A DNA stretch of 64,000 bases from Campylobacter blaseri (GTDB lineage Bacteria > Campylobacterota > Campylobacteria > Campylobacterales > Campylobacteraceae), in contig NZ_CP053841.1 of assembly GCF_013201895.1 (NCBI RefSeq), positions 1,178,001-1,242,000 on the forward strand. Reading direction: 5' to 3'. The stretch's first letter is position 1; each line of letters begins with the position of its first letter. This document shows, piece by piece, positions 36,638-44,974 of this stretch. A program made the translations under genes and the position numbers. The notes under the pieces are model-generated. The model was not told where the DNA came from. It worked only from the letters and a program-made list of their open reading frames with translations, and searched no databases.

Positions 36638-37548
36638 ATTTAAGAGTAAATTTAAATAAATTTGAACTAAGTAATCCAATTATCCCAGCAAGTGGAACTT
36701 TTGGGTTTGGATATGAATTTAGTGAGTTTTATGATATTAATATTTTAGGAAGTATATCCTTAAAAGGAACTACTCTAAATCCACGCTTTGGAAACCCAAC
36801 TCCTAGAATTGCAGAGTGTGAAAAAGGTATGATTAACTCTGTTGGACTTCAAAATCCAGGAGTTCATAGGGTTATAAATGAAGAGATTAAAAAGCTAAAA
36901 AAAGTCTATAGCAAAAAGGTTATAGCAAACATCTCTGGTTTTAGTGTGGATGAGTATTTGCAATGTGTAGAGAAATTTAACGAAGTTAGTGAAGTTGAAA
37001 TTTTAGAGATAAATATATCTTGCCCAAATGTTAAAGATGGCGGGATTAGCTTTGGAACTTGCCCTGATTCAGTCTATAACATAACTAAAAAGATAAAAGA
37101 GATTGCAAAAAAAGATGTTTTTATAAAGCTCTCTCCAAATGTAACAAATATAAGTGAAATTGCAAAAGCTGCGGAAAATGGCGGAGCTGATGGCATTAGT
37201 ATGATAAACACATTAATTGGTGCAAGGTTTGATATAAAAACAGCAAAGCCAATAATCCACAACATAATGGGGGGCTTTAGTGGTCCTGCCATAAAGCCCA
37301 TTGCATTAGCTATGATATACCAAGTTTATAAAGCTGTAAAAATTCCTATAATTGGCATGGGTGGAGTTATGAATGCAAAAGATGTGGTTGAGATGATGTA
37401 TGCAGGAGCTAGTGCTGTGCAAATTGGTTCGGCAAATTGTATAAATCCCTATGCTTGTAAAAATATAATTGAAAGTTTGCCACTACTTTTAGAAGAACTT
37501 AGTATAAAAAATATAAAAGATATAATAGGAAAAGCTCACAATGTGTAA
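36631..37548 (+). CDS. pyrD: Dihydroorotate dehydrogenase, class 1B catalytic subunit
   Basis: The FMN enzyme oxidising dihydroorotate to orotate, 305 residues and soluble. It lacks the N-terminal membrane helix of class 2 enzymes. Key parts are NPIIPASGTFGFGYEFSEFY, the catalytic-base loop with Cys (EINISCPNVKDGGISFG; class 1 uses Cys, class 2 uses Ser), and GMGGVMNAKDVVEMMYAGAS for phosphate binding. Pairing with pyrK confirms class 1B, NAD+-dependent and fit for anaerobic life. Overlaps pyrF by eight bases. Confidence 0.94.
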   Translation: MVDLRVNLNKFELSNPIIPASGTFGFGYEFSEFYDINILGSISLKGTTLNPRFGNPTPRIAECEKGMINSVGLQNPGVHRVINEEIKKLKKVYSKKVIANISGFSVDEYLQCVEKFNEVSEVEILEINISCPNVKDGGISFGTCPDSVYNITKKIKEIAKKDVFIKLSPNVTNISEIAKAAENGGADGISMINTLIGARFDIKTAKPIIHNIMGGFSGPAIKPIALAMIYQVYKAVKIPIIGMGGVMNAKDVVEMMYAGASAVQIGSANCINPYACKNIIESLPLLLEELSIKNIKDIIGKAHNV

Positions 37549-38236
37549 AGATGTGATAATAGCTTGTGATTTTTCAAGCAAAAAAGAAGTTTTGGATTTT
37601 TTGGATAAATTTAGAGATAAAAAACCATATATAAAGATAGGTCAAGAGCTTTTTTATAGCGAAGGTGCTAGTATAATTAAAGAGATTAAAAGTAGAGGTT
37701 TAAAGATATTTTTAGATCTAAAACAGCACGACATTCCAAATACCATTTACAAAAGTATAAAAAACCTAGCTATGCTTGATGTTGATATGTTAAATGTCCA
37801 TGCAAGTGGGACAACTCCTATGATGTTAGCTGCAAAAAAAGGGGTTGATGAGATAAATAAAGATATAATATTACTTGCTGTTACACAACTTACTAGCACT
37901 AGCGAGGAGATTATGCAAAGAGATTTGCTTATAAACTACTCTTTAAATGATACAGTAATTCACTATGCTAAAAATGCCAAAATTGCTGGTTTAAAGGGTG
38001 TAGTTTGTAGCCCTTTGGAAGTTAGTCTTATAAAAAAACATTGTGGAGATGATTTTATATGTGTAACTCCGGGCATTAGAATTGATAATAAAAAAGATGA
38101 TCAAATTCGGGTAACAACACCAAAAATGGCAAAAGAGCTTGGAAGTGATTTTATAGTAGTTGGAAGATCTATAACAAACTCAAATGACCCACTAGATACT
38201 TACAATAGATGTTTAGATGATTTTTTAGGAGAATAA
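37541..38236 (+). CDS. pyrF: Orotidine 5'-phosphate decarboxylase
   Basis: PyrF decarboxylates OMP to UMP. The 231-residue TIM-barrel enzyme has IACDFSSKKEVLDFL, the catalytic Asp-Lys network FLDLKQHDIPNTIYK near residue 60, MLNVHASGTTPMM, and the C-terminal phosphate-gripper GIRID and DFIVVGRSITNSNDP. It is coupled to pyrD and followed two bases later by pyrE. Confidence 0.95.
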   Translation: MCKDVIIACDFSSKKEVLDFLDKFRDKKPYIKIGQELFYSEGASIIKEIKSRGLKIFLDLKQHDIPNTIYKSIKNLAMLDVDMLNVHASGTTPMMLAAKKGVDEINKDIILLAVTQLTSTSEEIMQRDLLINYSLNDTVIHYAKNAKIAGLKGVVCSPLEVSLIKKHCGDDFICVTPGIRIDNKKDDQIRVTTPKMAKELGSDFIVVGRSITNSNDPLDTYNRCLDDFLGE

Positions 38237-38237
38237 A

Positions 38238-38867
38238 ATGCAAAATTTAATAGCTCAAAATTTACTTGAAATTAAAGCAGTTTTTTTAAGCCCAAACAAA
38301 CCTTTTACATGGGCAAGTGGTATAAAATCACCAATTTATTGCGATAATAGACTAACTCTATCAAATGTCAATGTTAGAAAAAATGTAGAAAACACACTTG
38401 CAAATTTGGTAAAAGAAAATTACCCTGATTGTCAAATGTTAATGGGAACAGCGACAGCAGGCATTGCCCATGCAGCACTTGTTGCTGAAATTTTAAACCT
38501 TCCTATGGGTTATGTTAGAAGTGGTGCAAAAAAACATGGAAGAACAAATCAAATAGAAGGCAAATGCGAAGCTGGAGCAAAAGTTGTCGTAATTGAAGAC
38601 TTAATTTCAACTGCTGGCTCATCAATTGAAGCGGTAAATGCACTTAGGCAAGCAGGAGCTGAGGTTTTAGGAATTGTTTCAATTTTTACTTACAATATGA
38701 AAAAAAGTTTTGAAAATTTAAAAGAGGCAAATATCACAAACTTTTCTGCTTCAAATTTAGATACCTTGTTAGAGATTGCAACTAAAATGCAATACATAAA
38801 TGAAGATGAAAAGATAAAGATACTAAAATTTAGAGATAACCCAGCAGATGAAAGCTGGCTTAGTTAG
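38238..38867 (+). CDS. pyrE: Orotate phosphoribosyltransferase
   Basis: PyrE joins orotate to PRPP giving OMP. The 209-residue protein has FTWASGIKSPIYCDNRLTLS near the N-terminus, YVRSGAKKHGRTNQIEG, and the PRPP loop VVVIEDLISTAGSSIEAVNA near residue 118. Last gene of pyrK-pyrD-pyrF-pyrE, followed by a hairpin. With its neighbours it gives the last three steps to UMP. Confidence 0.95.
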   Translation: MQNLIAQNLLEIKAVFLSPNKPFTWASGIKSPIYCDNRLTLSNVNVRKNVENTLANLVKENYPDCQMLMGTATAGIAHAALVAEILNLPMGYVRSGAKKHGRTNQIEGKCEAGAKVVVIEDLISTAGSSIEAVNALRQAGAEVLGIVSIFTYNMKKSFENLKEANITNFSASNLDTLLEIATKMQYINEDEKIKILKFRDNPADESWLS

Positions 38868-38879
38868 GCATATTTAAAA

Positions 38880-38909
38880 AGGTTGCTAGCTTATTTAAAG
38901 TAGCAACCT
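38880..38909 (+). terminator. Hairpin after pyrE
   Basis: AGGTTGCTA (38880-38888) and TAGCAACCT (38901-38909) form a perfect 9-bp stem with a 12-base loop, 13 bases past the pyrE stop. The T-run is weak; it may serve both this operon and the convergent Lys-rich gene. Confidence 0.6.
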
Positions 38910-38938
38910 AAATTTGAGTATAAAATTTAGCTTTTAAC

Positions 38939-39190
38939 CTATTTTTTAGCTACCTTTTTGGCAACTTTTTTTGCTACTTTTTTAGCTTTTTTAGGTTTAG
39001 TAATTTCCTCTTTTTTAAGTTTTTTAACTATTTTCTTTACAGCTTTTTTTCTGTCTTCTTTTTCTTCAATATATTTTTTAGCTACTTTTTTAGCTACTTT
39101 TTTAAGCTTTGACACTTTTTCTTTTTTCTTATCTTTGCCCTCTTTGCAACTTCCGTCCATTGTGCAACATTCAACTTTTTCTTCTGCCAT
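38939..39190 (-). CDS. Small Lys-rich, histone H1-like basic protein
   Basis: An 83-residue protein that is nearly half lysine. A short N-terminal part with three Cys (MAEEKVECCTMDGSCKEGKD) is followed by repeated VAKK/KKVAKK units, resembling histone H1-like tails and the Ala/Lys-rich extensions of some bacterial nucleoid proteins. An AAAAGGAGTT ribosome-binding site and the tidy gap between terminator and comEC support a real gene. A nucleic-acid-binding role is inferred from composition; the Cys triplet could bind metal. The repetitive DNA (TAGCTACTTTTTT units on the plus strand) makes length variation likely. Confidence 0.65.
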   Translation of the reverse strand: MAEEKVECCTMDGSCKEGKDKKKEKVSKLKKVAKKVAKKYIEEKEDRKKAVKKIVKKLKKEEITKPKKAKKVAKKVAKKVAKK

Positions 39191-39247
39191 TGTAAACTCC
39201 TTTTATAAGATTTTTCATATTATATCACAATAAAGTTATCATTTATA

Positions 39248-40507
39248 CTACAATAGAAATAATACTATTGGATAAAGCCCAATTAAAGCAAGCAAAAGTG
39301 CTAAAATTTTATATCTTATGGCTAGTAAGGATAGTAAATTAACACCATAAAATAAAAATTTAGATATGTTTATTTGGTGCATTTCAACTGGATAGTTTAA
39401 AAACATGATTAAATATTCATCAAAAATCGAGCCAAAATTAACCAAATGCAAAAGCAAAGATAGAGGGTAGAAAATTATAAATATATAACTTATAAACACA
39501 ACTGAAATTTGAGTATATGTGAAATTTGGGAAAAAATAATATACCGGTATATTCATAGCTAAATATACAAATAAATTTAGAAAAATAATATTAATATAAA
39601 CATTAAAGCTTTTAGCAAAATGATGGATATAAAGATATATATAAAACACTCCTAAACAAGAAAAATAAAATCCATATGAAAACAAAAGATGTGGAAAAAA
39701 TGATATTGCAATTAGCATAGTTATAAAAAGAGTTTGAAATGAAAATACCTTTAAATTTCTAACTAAAAATACAAAAAGCACCAAAGCCATTAAAAGAGAT
39801 CTTAAAAAACTTGGAGTAAAATCAAGCACAAAAAGATACCCTACCATAAGAAAAAAAGTGAGTAAACTTATATCAAAAACTAAGCTTCTATATGGAAAAA
39901 ATCTATTTTGAAAAAACTTATAAATAGGGGTTAATATAAAAAATATTGTTGTAAAAATTATGCTTAAGTGAAAGCCACTAATTGCAACAAGATGTGAAAT
40001 TCCCCATTTTACGATGTTTTGTCTTAACTCTTTATTTATTGGGGTTGCAAAAAATAGTGCTAAATATAAATTTTGAATTTGTAAGCTTTGATGTTGAGAA
40101 GCTACATATTTTATGGCTTTATCTTTTAATGTTTTGTTTATTTTTACTTTTTCAATATTAAAAGATGGCATATAAAAGCTCTTTTTTAGATAATCTTTAA
40201 AATCAACTCTATCAGTTACTATACCTAAATTTAGCATATCAAGCTCTTTAAAATTTGTCTCTTTTTTTGTAATTGTGTAAAATATAAAATCATTGGTTTT
40301 TAACTTTAAAACCCTATAAACTCTTCCTTTTTTATTTGTTTTAGTATATGAACTTAAAACTTTTGCATCAATTTTTTGAAATTTATCTTCTTTAAAATGT
40401 CTAAATTCATTATGTTTTATAAAAATATTTATAGAAAAAATAGCCAAACATATCGCTATAAATATTAAAATTTCACTAAATTTGTTAAAAAGTTTTAAAC
40501 CATTCAT
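39248..40507 (-). CDS. comEC: ComEC/Rec2-family DNA-uptake channel
   Basis: A 419-residue polytopic protein whose core, WGISHLVAISGFHLSIIFTTIFF near residue 170, is the ComEC competence-domain signature. It forms the inner-membrane channel for single-stranded DNA in natural transformation. About ten hydrophobic helices follow. The C-terminal metallo-beta-lactamase domain found in Bacillus ComEC is absent, as is usual in Campylobacterota. No other competence gene is nearby. Confidence 0.85.
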   Translation of the reverse strand: MNGLKLFNKFSEILIFIAICLAIFSINIFIKHNEFRHFKEDKFQKIDAKVLSSYTKTNKKGRVYRVLKLKTNDFIFYTITKKETNFKELDMLNLGIVTDRVDFKDYLKKSFYMPSFNIEKVKINKTLKDKAIKYVASQHQSLQIQNLYLALFFATPINKELRQNIVKWGISHLVAISGFHLSIIFTTIFFILTPIYKFFQNRFFPYRSLVFDISLLTFFLMVGYLFVLDFTPSFLRSLLMALVLFVFLVRNLKVFSFQTLFITMLIAISFFPHLLFSYGFYFSCLGVFYIYLYIHHFAKSFNVYINIIFLNLFVYLAMNIPVYYFFPNFTYTQISVVFISYIFIIFYPLSLLLHLVNFGSIFDEYLIMFLNYPVEMHQINISKFLFYGVNLLSLLAIRYKILALLLALIGLYPIVLFLL

Positions 40508-40561
40508 GTAATAATGATATCATTTTTATATGAATTTTATAAACTCTCATCTTATATCATT

Positions 40562-40768
40562 CTATTTTATCCTAAAATTCTCATTTTCTTTTGCAATTTC
40601 TTTTAATTTATTTAAATTTTCCTCACTTTGAGTAAGTAACTCATCAAATTTAAATCCTAACATAATTATCCTATATAATTCTGGTTTATTTTTACGCCAA
40701 TTATAAAGCGTTTTTGTATCTATGTTTAAAATTCCTGCAATATCTCTATTGGTTAATTTCTTTTTCAT
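40562..40768 (-). CDS. Small HTH regulator
   Basis: A 68-residue protein, nearly all of it a helix-turn-helix: KKLTNRDIAGILNIDTKTLY followed by NWRKNKPELYRIIMLGFKFD. It resembles small Campylobacterota HTH proteins of accessory regions. The AAAAAGG ribosome-binding site is modest. It faces the 40933 gene across a 164-base spacer that contains a perfect 15-bp inverted repeat, a likely operator for this protein. No toxin-like partner is adjacent on its strand. Confidence 0.7.
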   Translation of the reverse strand: MKKKLTNRDIAGILNIDTKTLYNWRKNKPELYRIIMLGFKFDELLTQSEENLNKLKEIAKENENFRIK

Positions 40769-40818
40769 ACATTACCTTTTTAGTAATCATTAAGAAATTT
40801 AACTTTTTTATCAACAAA

Positions 40819-40860
40819 GTAAATATTACTTATTTTTTATTATTTATAAGTAATATTTAC
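40819..40860. promoter_or_regulatory. Perfect 15-bp inverted repeat, probable operator
   Basis: GTAAATATTACTTAT (40819-40833) and ATAAGTAATATTTAC (40846-40860) are exact reverse complements separated by 12 AT-only bases. Each arm contains a near-palindrome GTAAATATTAC, so two dimer sites may be present. It is centred between the divergent HTH gene and the secreted-protein gene, has no T-run and no nearby gene end, so a regulatory site is more likely than a terminator. Confidence 0.55.
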
Positions 40861-40932
40861 CTATTTTAAAATTTAAATAAGTTAAAATTTGAATTAATTT
40901 TATAAAATTAATTTAAATTTTAAAGTATAAAG

Positions 40933-41628
40933 ATGTTGAAAAAAATTACATTGTTTACTGGTATCATTTTATTGTGTATAAATTTAAATGCCATAGATAA
41001 AAAAGATGCTGATAATTTTGGAATGTTTGCATTATCTAATGTAGTTGATACACTAGATAGAGATTTAATGGGTGAATGGTATTTATATAATTTCAATTCT
41101 AATAAGTATAGACAGGTAAAGAATGATGAATTTGAATTTCATGATACTGTTCAAGAAGGCTATAAACAATTCATAAAATTAGTAAATTTAAATAAAGATA
41201 AAATTAAAAATACAGAATATAAAACAACTTTAAAAATAGAATTTAATGAATATGATTTTAAAAATGAAGGATTTCCGCTTGATTTAATTGCTGAAAATAG
41301 TTATATACCTTTTTACGGCTCTGATAAACCAACTTGCAATTATGCACAATCTGAACTATCTTTTGACAATGCTAATACTTCTAAAAATTTCTTACCAATA
41401 AAAAAAGAGGATGCTTCAAAATTTGTTAAATCTCGAAAAAGTAATTATAGCGGTGAGATTAACCGAAGCCTTCTAGCCGTCATAACTTACACTATAAATA
41501 GCATTGATTTAAAAAACACAATTACAAATTACTCAGAGTGTGTATATTTAAAAGTAAAAGGTAATATAAAAAACGTAGATATATTAGATTTAAACAATCA
41601 AAAAATATTCACTATAGAAAATTATTGA
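40933..41628 (+). CDS. Secreted protein of unknown function
   Basis: A 231-residue protein with a signal peptide (MLKKITLFTGIILLCINLNA, cut before IDKK). I do not recognise the mature part with certainty; the opening DADNFGMFALSNVVDTLDRD recalls the DUF4852 family. Two Cys residues (in KPTCNYAQ and YSECVYLK) could form a disulfide in the periplasm. No Shine-Dalgarno is evident before the ATG (TTTTAAAGTATAAAG), so translation may be weak. It is divergent from the small HTH gene and shares the inverted-repeat spacer with it. Region 41629-41868 after it holds only AT-rich spacer and the ppk promoter. Confidence 0.65.
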   Translation: MLKKITLFTGIILLCINLNAIDKKDADNFGMFALSNVVDTLDRDLMGEWYLYNFNSNKYRQVKNDEFEFHDTVQEGYKQFIKLVNLNKDKIKNTEYKTTLKIEFNEYDFKNEGFPLDLIAENSYIPFYGSDKPTCNYAQSELSFDNANTSKNFLPIKKEDASKFVKSRKSNYSGEINRSLLAVITYTINSIDLKNTITNYSECVYLKVKGNIKNVDILDLNNQKIFTIENY

Positions 41629-41842
41629 ATTTTATAAGTGTTTGAATTTACTTTCAAGCAGATTTTTTTAAAAAGTATTTAGAAGTAGAAAAAAAATAAA
41701 AAGAGGGAATTTATCTCTCTTTTAAAATTGCCAATTTTTATATCTATACCCCTTTATCTTAAAAATATATTTTTAACCTAAATTTTAATTCTCTATAGTT
41801 ATTTGATTGATAAATACATTTTTATAGTTACATAAATTTTGC

Positions 41843-41848
41843 TATAAT
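41843..41848 (+). promoter_or_regulatory. -10 box for ppk
   Basis: Extended TGCTATAAT, 20 bases before the ATG, with an AAAAAAGGAAG ribosome-binding site, giving a very short leader. Confidence 0.6.
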
Positions 41849-41868
41849 GTTAATAAAAAAGGAAGAAT

Positions 41869-43965
41869 ATGTCAGATACAAACAACTCAATATTTATAAA
41901 TAGAGAACTTTCTTGGCTTAAGTTTAACACTCGTGTTTTAAAACAATGCGAAAAAAATATACCTCTTTTGGAAAGATTAAAATTTTTAGCGATTTATTCA
42001 ACAAATTTAGATGAGTTTTATATGATAAGAGTAGCTGGGTTAAAACAACTTTTCATGGCTGGAGTTATATCAAGCGGAAGCGATGAGATGACTCCACTTG
42101 ACCAATTAAGAGAGATAAGAAACTATCTTTCAAAAGAGCAAATATCTCTAGAAAAAGAGTATAGAGATATAATAGGTGAGCTAGAAAAAAATAATTTTTT
42201 TATTAAAAAATATGATAATTTAGATAGTGAGTTGAAAGCAAAAGCTGATGAGTATTTTTTCTCAAATATAATGCCTATAATTGTGCCAATAGCAGTTGAT
42301 TCAACCCACCCTTTTCCACACTTAAATAACCTTAGTTTTGGATTGGCTGTAAAGTTGATTGACAAAGAAAATGAAAATTTAGATGATATAAAATTTGGGA
42401 TGGTTAGAATTTCAAGAGTTTTACCTAGATTTGTTCAAGTAAGTGAAAATATCTATGTTCCTATTGAATCCATTGTCCATAGACACGCTGAAGAAATTTT
42501 TCCTGGATATAGCCTGATTAGCTCAGCTGCTTTTAGAGTTACTAGAAATGCTGATATTATCATAGAAGAGGAAGAAGCTGATGACTTTATGCTTTTACTT
42601 GAAGAAGGACTTAGACTTAGAAGAAAAGGGGCTTTTGTTAGGCTTCAAATTCAAAAAGATGCAGATCCTGAAATAGTTGAGTTTTTAAACTCACATATGA
42701 AAATTTTCTATAAAGACATCTATGAATACGATATACCTATTTCACTTGAGGGACTTTGGGATGTTGTTGGAAATAAGGATTTTTCTCATCTTGCACTTCC
42801 ACCATATACTCCAAAAACATTGCCTCCATTTGATGAAAATACCTCTATTTTTCAAACTATAGACAAAGAAGAGGCGTTGCTTTATCACCCATATGAGAGT
42901 TTTGACCCTGTTTCAGAGCTTATAAAAGAGGCTTCAAAAGATCCTAATGTAATATCAATTAGAATGACACTTTATAGAGTTGAGAAAAACTCTCCAATTG
43001 TAAAAGCTTTAATAGATGCTGCAAATGATGGTAAGCAAGTTACTGTTATGGTTGAGCTTAAGGCTAGGTTCGATGAAGAAAACAACTTACACTGGGCAAA
43101 AAACCTAGAAAATGCTGGAGCTCATGTCATTTATGGAATAACGGGTTTTAAGGTACACTCTAAAATTACTCAGATAATTAGAAAAAACAACGATAAACTT
43201 AAGTTTTATATGCATCTTGGCACAGGAAATTACAATGGAAGTAGTGCTAAAATCTACACAGATGTTAGTTTTTTTACCACAGATGAGAGATTTATCCAAG
43301 ATACTACAACTTTTTTTCATATACTCTCAGGCTATAACAAAAACAGAAGACTAAACAATCTTTCAATGTCGCCAATGCAGATAAAAGAGCGCCTTTTAAA
43401 GATGATAAAGCTAGAAACTAGCAAGGGAAATGAAGGTCATATAATAGCAAAAATGAACTCGCTAGTTGATTCTGATATGATAAAAGCACTTTGCAATGCT
43501 AGTAAGGCAGGTGTTAAAATAGAGCTTATAATTAGAGGAATTTGCTGCTTAAGACCCGGAATAGCTGGAATTAGTGACAATATAAGAATTATCTCTATAG
43601 TTGGAAAATACCTAGAGCATGCTAGAATTTTTTACTTTAAACACTCATCTCCTGAGTTTTACATCTCAAGCGCTGATTGGATGCCAAGAAATTTAGAAAG
43701 AAGACTAGAGCTGATGACACCAATCTACAATGATATCTTAAAAGAGAAATTAAAAAATATATTAAAAATTCAACTAAAAGATACTGAACTAGCTTTTGAG
43801 CTTCAAAACAGCTCTGAATATATAAAAATAAAAACAGAAGATGAAAAATCAAAAATTAATAGTCAAGATGTATTAGAAATTTATTTTGATAAATTATATA
43901 AAAGCATTAAAAAACACAGCGATAAACATATGATGTCTGCAAATAAGCTATTGAACGAAAAATAA
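41869..43965 (+). CDS. ppk: Polyphosphate kinase 1
   Basis: PPK1 reversibly makes polyphosphate from ATP; in Campylobacter it supports stress survival and virulence. The 698-residue protein begins [19 protein letters not shown] and has the two His-containing phospholipase-D-like motifs: [12 protein letters not shown] near residue 430 (autophosphorylated His) and [20 protein letters not shown] near 590. Single gene with its own promoter and terminator. Confidence 0.97.
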   Translation: MSDTNNSIFINRELSWLKFNTRVLKQCEKNIPLLERLKFLAIYSTNLDEFYMIRVAGLKQLFMAGVISSGSDEMTPLDQLREIRNYLSKEQISLEKEYRDIIGELEKNNFFIKKYDNLDSELKAKADEYFFSNIMPIIVPIAVDSTHPFPHLNNLSFGLAVKLIDKENENLDDIKFGMVRISRVLPRFVQVSENIYVPIESIVHRHAEEIFPGYSLISSAAFRVTRNADIIIEEEEADDFMLLLEEGLRLRRKGAFVRLQIQKDADPEIVEFLNSHMKIFYKDIYEYDIPISLEGLWDVVGNKDFSHLALPPYTPKTLPPFDENTSIFQTIDKEEALLYHPYESFDPVSELIKEASKDPNVISIRMTLYRVEKNSPIVKALIDAANDGKQVTVMVELKARFDEENNLHWAKNLENAGAHVIYGITGFKVHSKITQIIRKNNDKLKFYMHLGTGNYNGSSAKIYTDVSFFTTDERFIQDTTTFFHILSGYNKNRRLNNLSMSPMQIKERLLKMIKLETSKGNEGHIIAKMNSLVDSDMIKALCNASKAGVKIELIIRGICCLRPGIAGISDNIRIISIVGKYLEHARIFYFKHSSPEFYISSADWMPRNLERRLELMTPIYNDILKEKLKNILKIQLKDTELAFELQNSSEYIKIKTEDEKSKINSQDVLEIYFDKLYKSIKKHSDKHMMSANKLLNEK

Positions 43966-43969
43966 AATT

Positions 43970-43988
43970 GGGGCTTAATGCCCCTTTT
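43970..43988 (+). terminator. Intrinsic terminator of ppk
   Basis: GGGGC (43970-43974), five-base loop, GCCCC (43980-43984), then TTTT. Confidence 0.75.
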
Positions 43989-44054
43989 ATCTTAATTTTT
44001 ATAGCTTTTAAAAATCTCTCTTATACTTTAATTAGATAAAAACTACTTTCTTTA

Positions 44055-44371
44055 TCATGCATATAAACCAACCTTATATTTTTTACAAATTTTTACTAAG
44101 TTGGTATTTAATTTTTCTTCTTTGTCAGAAAACCAAGTCCACTCTTTAACATTTTCAGGAAACCAGTCTAATCTTGTTAAATATTTATAAATATAATTTC
44201 CTAAGTATGCTAAATCATGTTCAGTGCTAGGACAAATAAAAGTATTTTTATCTTTTACTATAAGGTTATTTTCTTCAGCATATTTTGCTAAAGCATTATA
44301 CAATTTATCTATATCGTATTTATCTTCTCTTTTTATTTTTCTTCATCTAATATAATTTTAACTCCGTGCAT
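44055..44371 (-). pseudogene. Small hypothetical gene with an A-run frameshift
   Basis: An ATG at 44371 with a good AAAAGGAA ribosome-binding site starts MHGVKIILDEEK, but a stop follows at 44333-44335. One extra A in the A5 run at about 44336-44340 would continue it as IKREDKYDIDKLYNALAKYAEENN... and join the frame that is open from a TTG at 44303 to 44055. The joined product would be about 105 residues, cytosolic, rich in Lys/Asn and Trp near the end (DWFPENVKEWTWFSDKEEK). I do not recognise a family. Either a degraded gene, a slippage-controlled one, or a sequencing indel. Confidence 0.55.
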
Positions 44372-44475
44372 AATTTTTCCTTTTATAGGCTTATTTTGTC
44401 TATCTTTTTATTTGCAAGTTATAAAAATACTTCTAAAATTTCTTAATTATTTTCAATTATTTTTATTTTTAAAAA

Positions 44476-44907
44476 TCATTTTACATCTATACGAATTTTC
44501 TCCTGTTTTTCTAATGTAATTTTAGAATACTCTTTACCATTATAATACCCTATATTTCTATAGCCTGTAAGAACTTTATCTTCAGAAACCTCTTCTTTAT
44601 ATGTGCAACCTTGTTTATTTCTTATGTTGCCCTCAGCCTTATTTCCAGCATATCCACCAAGAACAGTTCCAGCAACTGTGGCAAGCTTTTTACCAGTTCC
44701 TCCACCAATTTGATGACCTAAAACCCCACCAGCAACACCGCCTAAAACAGTTCCGGCTATATTATAATCAGACTTATTGCAGTTTTCAACCATATGCGTT
44801 TTCTCTTTTATCTCATAAACAGGTCTATGCTCTACAACATCTATCACAATACTTCTAGCAAAAATAGCACTAGTTAAAATCATAGTTAAAAATAAAATTT
44901 TTCTCAT
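44476..44907 (-). CDS. Glycine-zipper 2TM outer-membrane protein (17-kDa antigen/SlyB-like)
   Basis: A small envelope protein, 143 residues from the chosen start. A signal peptide (MRKILFLTMILTSAIFA) is followed after a short segment by two glycine-zipper hairpin helices, AGTVLGGVAGGVLGHQIGGG and VAGTVLGGYAGNKAEGNI (about 55-95). This is the Rick_17kDa_Anti/glycine-zipper 2TM pattern. No lipobox Cys is evident. The reading frame opens earlier, but AAAAAAGGAGAG sits just before a double ATG at 44910/44907, so I use 44907. Confidence 0.78.
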   Translation of the reverse strand: MRKILFLTMILTSAIFARSIVIDVVEHRPVYEIKEKTHMVENCNKSDYNIAGTVLGGVAGGVLGHQIGGGTGKKLATVAGTVLGGYAGNKAEGNIRNKQGCTYKEEVSEDKVLTGYRNIGYYNGKEYSKITLEKQEKIRIDVK

Positions 44908-44974
44908 CATCTCTCCTTTTTTAGTATTTATTATCATTTTACTAATGTTTTATTAATATATTTATAAGTTTAAA

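Noticed and set aside
37270-37275. G6 run in pyrD as a switch
   Set aside because: Six G in a conserved Met-Gly-Gly context of an essential enzyme; below the usual slippage length.
38958-39233. A 91-codon plus-strand ORF rich in Phe/Thr/Leu
   Set aside because: Antisense of the Lys-rich gene; AAA/AAG codons read backwards as TTT/CTT keep the frame open.
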